Source of the DNA: Oscillospiraceae bacterium
GTDB taxonomy: Bacteria > Bacillota > Clostridia > Oscillospirales > Ruminococcaceae
Length of the DNA stretch: 8,102 nt
NCBI GenBank assembly: GCA_900762805.1
Contig: CAAFHY010000041.1
Coordinates: forward strand, 1-8,102
Direction of reading: 5' to 3'
Part shown: piece after piece, positions 6,366 through 8,102 of the stretch
Layout of the letters: the number at the start of each line of letters is the position of its first letter
Position numbering within the stretch: position 1 is the first letter of the stretch
Notes under the pieces: generated by a model
What the model was told of the DNA's origin: nothing
Database searches by the model: none
Seen by the model: only the letters and a program-made list of their open reading frames with translations
Position numbers and translations under genes: made by a program

Positions 6366-6860
6366 ATGAATCTGACATTTAATTGGATCAGCGCCTTTGG
6401 CGCGCTGGTCGCCGTTATGATGATTATTCCGGAGCTGGTGCTGGAGGTCGCCATCAGCAAAAAGGGGCCGGGTCACCTGCCGGCGCCCGCCTGGCTGCGG
6501 CGCACCGAGCTTACGGCGCTGGCCGTCGGTCTGGCGCTGATGGTGGTGCCGCTCGGCTGCACGGGCGGTGAATTCGGCTACGCCTCCACCGAAAAGATGC
6601 TGCTGGGGCTGGCCGTTACCATCGTGCTGATGGCGGTCTATTATGTCTGCTGGGCCTTTGCCCTGCGCCGGCCGACGCACGGCTGGGAGCTGCTGCTCGA
6701 CGCCGTCACGGCCGCCAAGCTGATGCTGCACGCCGTCGGGCTGCGCCACTGGCTGCTGCTTGCCGCCGGCGCCGTCTACTTTCTGGCCGGCATGGCCTAT
6801 TATATCGTCGGCTTCTGGCGGGAGAGCCGCGCCGCCGATGCCGGTGCCCGGAAGCTTTGA
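6366..6860 (+). CDS. Unrecognised multi-pass membrane protein, 164 residues
   Basis: I do not recognise this family. The protein has hydrophobic segments at about 7-27, 48-66, 77-99 and 129-151, plus a weaker one near 108-125, so four or five membrane helices. A short basic loop lies at 32-46 (KKGPGHLPAPAWLRR) and another basic patch at 101-102 before the weaker segment. Acidic E23 and E27 sit at the end of helix 1, and the C-terminal tail is charged. There is no signal-peptide cleavage site, catalytic motif or known transporter signature. ATG 6366 follows GAGGGAG (6356-6362) at a short spacing. The codon-position GC bias resembles its neighbours. It lies alone between the tRNA terminator and the antiterminator unit, and I see no clear promoter in the 66 bases upstream, so its transcription may depend on readthrough or an unrecognised promoter. 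Function unknown. Confidence 0.8.
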   Translation: MNLTFNWISAFGALVAVMMIIPELVLEVAISKKGPGHLPAPAWLRRTELTALAVGLALMVVPLGCTGGEFGYASTEKMLLGLAVTIVLMAVYYVCWAFALRRPTHGWELLLDAVTAAKLMLHAVGLRHWLLLAAGAVYFLAGMAYYIVGFWRESRAADAGARKL

Positions 6861-6919
6861 CGGGCCCTGCGGCGGATGGGGCATGGCCGGGAGCTGCTGT
6901 TTGCTGCCCCCTGCCGCGC

Positions 6920-6943
6920 CCGGCAGGCTGTGTGCCGGCGTTT
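6920..6943 (+). terminator. Possible weak terminator after the membrane-protein gene
   Basis: CCGGCA (6920-6925) pairs with TGCCGG (6933-6938) around GGCTGTG, followed by CGTTT. The U-run is short, so efficiency is doubtful. Bases 6863-6921 upstream can also form a longer imperfect stem (GGGGCA with TGCCCC and GCGGC with GCCGC). Position, 60 bases after the stop codon and before the next promoter, is the main support. Confidence 0.4.
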
Positions 6944-6954
6944 CATCCGTTATT

Positions 6955-6996
6955 CTGCACAAAAAGAGACGGCGGTTTTTGTAAAAACTGCACAAA
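6955..6996. repeat. Direct repeat CTGCACAAA with A/T inverted repeat, upstream of the antiterminator promoter
   Basis: CTGCACAAA occurs at 6955-6963 and again at 6988-6996, 33 bp apart (about three helical turns), ending 15 bp before the -35 box. Between and overlapping them, ACAAAAA (6959-6965) and TTTTTGT (6976-6982) form an inverted repeat. The arrangement could be a protein-binding site or a weak bidirectional terminator. Both repeats are plain in the sequence; the role is inferred. Confidence 0.4.
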
Positions 6997-7011
6997 GTTG
7001 CGCCGGAACGG

Positions 7012-7041
7012 TTGACAAACGCCCCGGCACAATGGTAACAT
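7012..7041 (+). promoter_or_regulatory. Promoter of the antiterminator gene
   Basis: A perfect -35 TTGACA (7012-7017) is followed after 18 bp by the -10 TAACAT (7036-7041). A TG dinucleotide at 7033-7034 gives an extended -10. Transcription should start near 7048, about 17 nt before the RAT, so the whole antiterminator/terminator switch is in the leader RNA. Confidence 0.82.
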
Positions 7042-7064
7042 GAAAGATAGCAGAAAATATGTTT

Positions 7065-7091
7065 GGACTGTTACTCCTCGGAGGCATAACC
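7065..7091 (+). promoter_or_regulatory. RAT 1: ribonucleic antiterminator site in the leader
   Basis: The 5' arm GGACTGTTAC (7065-7074) and the 3' arm GGCATAACC (7083-7091) closely match the RAT bound by BglG/LicT/SacY proteins. From memory, the bgl-type RAT has GGATTGTTAC and GGCAAAACC. The apex can form C-T-C/G-A-G around CTCG. Total length is 27 nt against the usual 29-30, all of the shortening being in the apical stem. The 3' half is shared with the terminator at 7076-7135, so the two structures exclude each other. Binding of the unphosphorylated-PTS-activated protein encoded just downstream should allow readthrough, i.e. positive autoregulation. Confidence 0.88.
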
Positions 7092-7135
7092 AAGCTGCTT
7101 TTGGCAGCGGTATGCAATCGGGGCGTTTTTATTTT
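7076..7135 (+). terminator. Intrinsic terminator overlapping RAT 1
   Basis: A long stem can be drawn from 7076 to 7123. CCTCGG (7076-7081) pairs with TCGGGG (7118-7123). After a 2x2 mismatch, GCATA-A-CC (7084-7091) pairs with GGTATGC (7109-7115), with A7089 bulged. GCTGC (7094-7098) pairs with GCAGC (7104-7108) around TTTTG. CG then TTTTTATTTT (7126-7135) follows at once. The 5' side uses bases of RAT 1, the expected attenuator geometry for this regulator family. Confidence 0.87.
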
Positions 7136-7154
7136 GCGGGAAAGGGCGGGCGGC

Positions 7155-8024
7155 ATGAAGATCGTTAAAAAGATCAACAACAATTTTGCCGTCGGGCTGG
7201 ACAGCCGCGGGCGCGAGGTCATCGTGCTGGGGCGCGGCGTCGGCTTCGGGCAGGTGCCGTATGAGCTGACCGACCTTTCCCGTGTGCAGCAGACCTTTTA
7301 TAATGTTGACCGCCGCTACTACGGTCTGCTGGAGGAGCTGCCGGAAAGCGAGTTCATGCTGGTCACACAGCTGCTTGACACGGTCAAGCGCAGTGTGCGC
7401 GAGGCGCTCAACCCCAACCTTGTTTTCGTGCTGGCCGACCACATTCATTTCGCCGTCGAGCGCTGCCGCAAGGGGCTGTATGTGCCCATGCCGGTCTCCT
7501 ATGAGCTGGAATACGAGCGGCCGGAGCTGATGCGGATGGCCCAGTGGATGATCGACCGTGTCAACGAGAAATTCGGTGTAGACCTGGGGCCGAGCGAGGT
7601 CACCATCGTTGCCATGCACCTGCTGGCGGCCATGGACGGCATGAAAAATGAGCCGGACAGCCCCTATTCCCCGGCGCGCGTGGCCGAGATCATCCGCCAC
7701 ATCACAGAAATTATCGAAACGTTTTTCGGCTTCACCATCGATCAGACCAGCTTTCACTATTTTCGCTTCAAAAATCACCTGAAATTCTTTATCCGGCGCA
7801 AGCAGCGGGGCGAGGAGTTTTCCAGCAAAAGTGAGGAGCTGTTTATCAGCACGAAAAACAGTTACCCGGAGGTCTACCGATGCGTGCAGCAGATCGATGA
7901 TTATCTGTTTTCGGAATTCGGCAGCCGCTGCCCGCACGAGGAGCAGCTTTATCTGATGATACACGTCAACCAATTGTACAGCAAAGAGGACTGTTACCGA
8001 AAGGGCATAACCTCACAGCCGTGA
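7155..8024 (+). CDS. BglG/LicT-family transcriptional antiterminator (CAT RNA-binding domain plus two PRDs)
   Basis: This 289-residue cytoplasmic regulator binds RAT RNA and prevents termination in sugar-PTS operons. PTS phosphorylation of its PRD domains controls it. Residues 1-55 are the co-antiterminator RNA-binding domain (MKIVKKINNN, GRGVGF at 26-31). PRD1 spans about 60-165 with H96 (ADHIHF) and H155 (VAMHLL). PRD2 spans about 172-278 with H208 (KNHLKF) and H270 (LMIHVN). All four regulatory histidines align with LicT H100, H159, H207 and H269, so the protein looks functional. ATG 7155 is chosen because the family begins with MKI-KxINNN. The ribosome site is modest (AAAGGG, 7141-7146). 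The in-frame ATG at 7059 would translate through the RAT and terminator. The last 10 or so residues lie beyond PRD2 and are encoded by RAT 2. The sugar specificity cannot be told here; target genes probably lie downstream of the window. Confidence 0.94.
   Translation: MKIVKKINNNFAVGLDSRGREVIVLGRGVGFGQVPYELTDLSRVQQTFYNVDRRYYGLLEELPESEFMLVTQLLDTVKRSVREALNPNLVFVLADHIHFAVERCRKGLYVPMPVSYELEYERPELMRMAQWMIDRVNEKFGVDLGPSEVTIVAMHLLAAMDGMKNEPDSPYSPARVAEIIRHITEIIETFFGFTIDQTSFHYFRFKNHLKFFIRRKQRGEEFSSKSEELFISTKNSYPEVYRCVQQIDDYLFSEFGSRCPHEEQLYLMIHVNQLYSKEDCYRKGITSQP
7988..8012 (+). promoter_or_regulatory. RAT 2: second ribonucleic antiterminator, inside the 3' end of the antiterminator gene
   Basis: The arms GGACTGTTAC (7988-7997) and GGCATAACC (8004-8012) are identical to those of RAT 1. 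The apex is reduced to CC/GG pairs around a GAAA tetraloop, giving 25 nt in total. It overlaps codons for DCYRKGIT near the protein's C-terminus. Its last four bases (AACC) are also the first bases of the terminator stem at 8009-8063. This is the expected switch for genes following the antiterminator gene, comparable to the second terminator of the E. coli bgl operon. Confidence 0.87.
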
Positions 8025-8063
8025 GCCGCTGATGCGGCCCGCCGCCGTGAGGTTTTATTTTTT
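8009..8063 (+). terminator. Intrinsic terminator overlapping RAT 2 and the antiterminator stop codon
   Basis: AACCTCAC (8009-8016) pairs perfectly with GTGAGGTT (8047-8054), enclosing 30 nt that contain a nested hairpin GCCGC-TGAT-GCGGC (8025-8038). TTTTATTTTTT (8053-8063) follows. The 5' arm shares AACC with RAT 2. CTCAC (8012-8016) can alternatively pair with GTGAG at 8021-8025. Beyond it, 8064-8102 holds only a small GC hairpin and no gene start. Confidence 0.78.
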
Positions 8064-8102
8064 AAGAGCGGCTGCGGCCGCCGAAACACCGTATTTCCTC
8101 CC

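Noticed and set aside
7059..7154. In-frame 32-codon N-terminal extension of the antiterminator starting at ATG 7059
   Set aside because: It would translate through the RAT and terminator, has no ribosome site upstream, and the family begins exactly at the MKIVKKINNN methionine at 7155.

Overview
The window is a GC-rich segment with every gene on the + strand. It most likely comes from a Firmicute of the class Clostridia, possibly an Oscillospiraceae/Ruminococcaceae-type gut anaerobe. The gene order yidC, khpB (jag), mnmE, mnmG, rsmG is the conserved origin-proximal order of Firmicutes. The high GC, the AGGAGG-type ribosome sites and the LicT/BglG-type antiterminator fit that placement. The genus is inference only.

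Layout. Bases 1-193 encode the C-terminal tail of YidC. KhpB/Jag (215-1183) follows and ends at a strong intrinsic terminator (1193-1220). About 430 bases without a convincing gene come next, rich in short GC hairpins. A promoter (TATAAT at 1642-1647) and a leader of about 100 nt then lead into mnmE (1756-3126), mnmG (TTG start, 3390-5255) and rsmG (5367-6068). These three are co-oriented, with unusually loose spacers of 263 and 111 bp. They handle tRNA wobble-uridine modification and 16S rRNA methylation. Next is an independent tRNA-Arg(CCG) unit with its own promoter (6149-6177) and terminator (6270-6299). An unrecognised 164-residue multi-pass membrane protein (6366-6860) follows.

The most interesting part is the right end. 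A strong promoter (7012-7041) drives a leader containing a ribonucleic antiterminator (RAT, 7065-7091) that overlaps an intrinsic terminator (7076-7135). After it comes a complete BglG/LicT-family antiterminator protein (7155-8024) with the RNA-binding domain and both PRD domains, and all four regulatory histidines are visible. A second RAT with identical arms lies inside the last codons of this gene (7988-8012). It overlaps a second terminator (8009-8063). This matches the two-terminator logic of the E. coli bgl operon: the protein would control its own transcription and also that of whatever lies just beyond the window, presumably a sugar PTS permease and/or glycosidase. Both RATs have shorter apical stems than the textbook RAT.

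I see no mobile element, CRISPR array or phage gene. The yidC-rsmG block and the tRNA are ordinary housekeeping functions. The points worth checking are the RAT pair, the hairpin-rich spacers and the unknown membrane protein.
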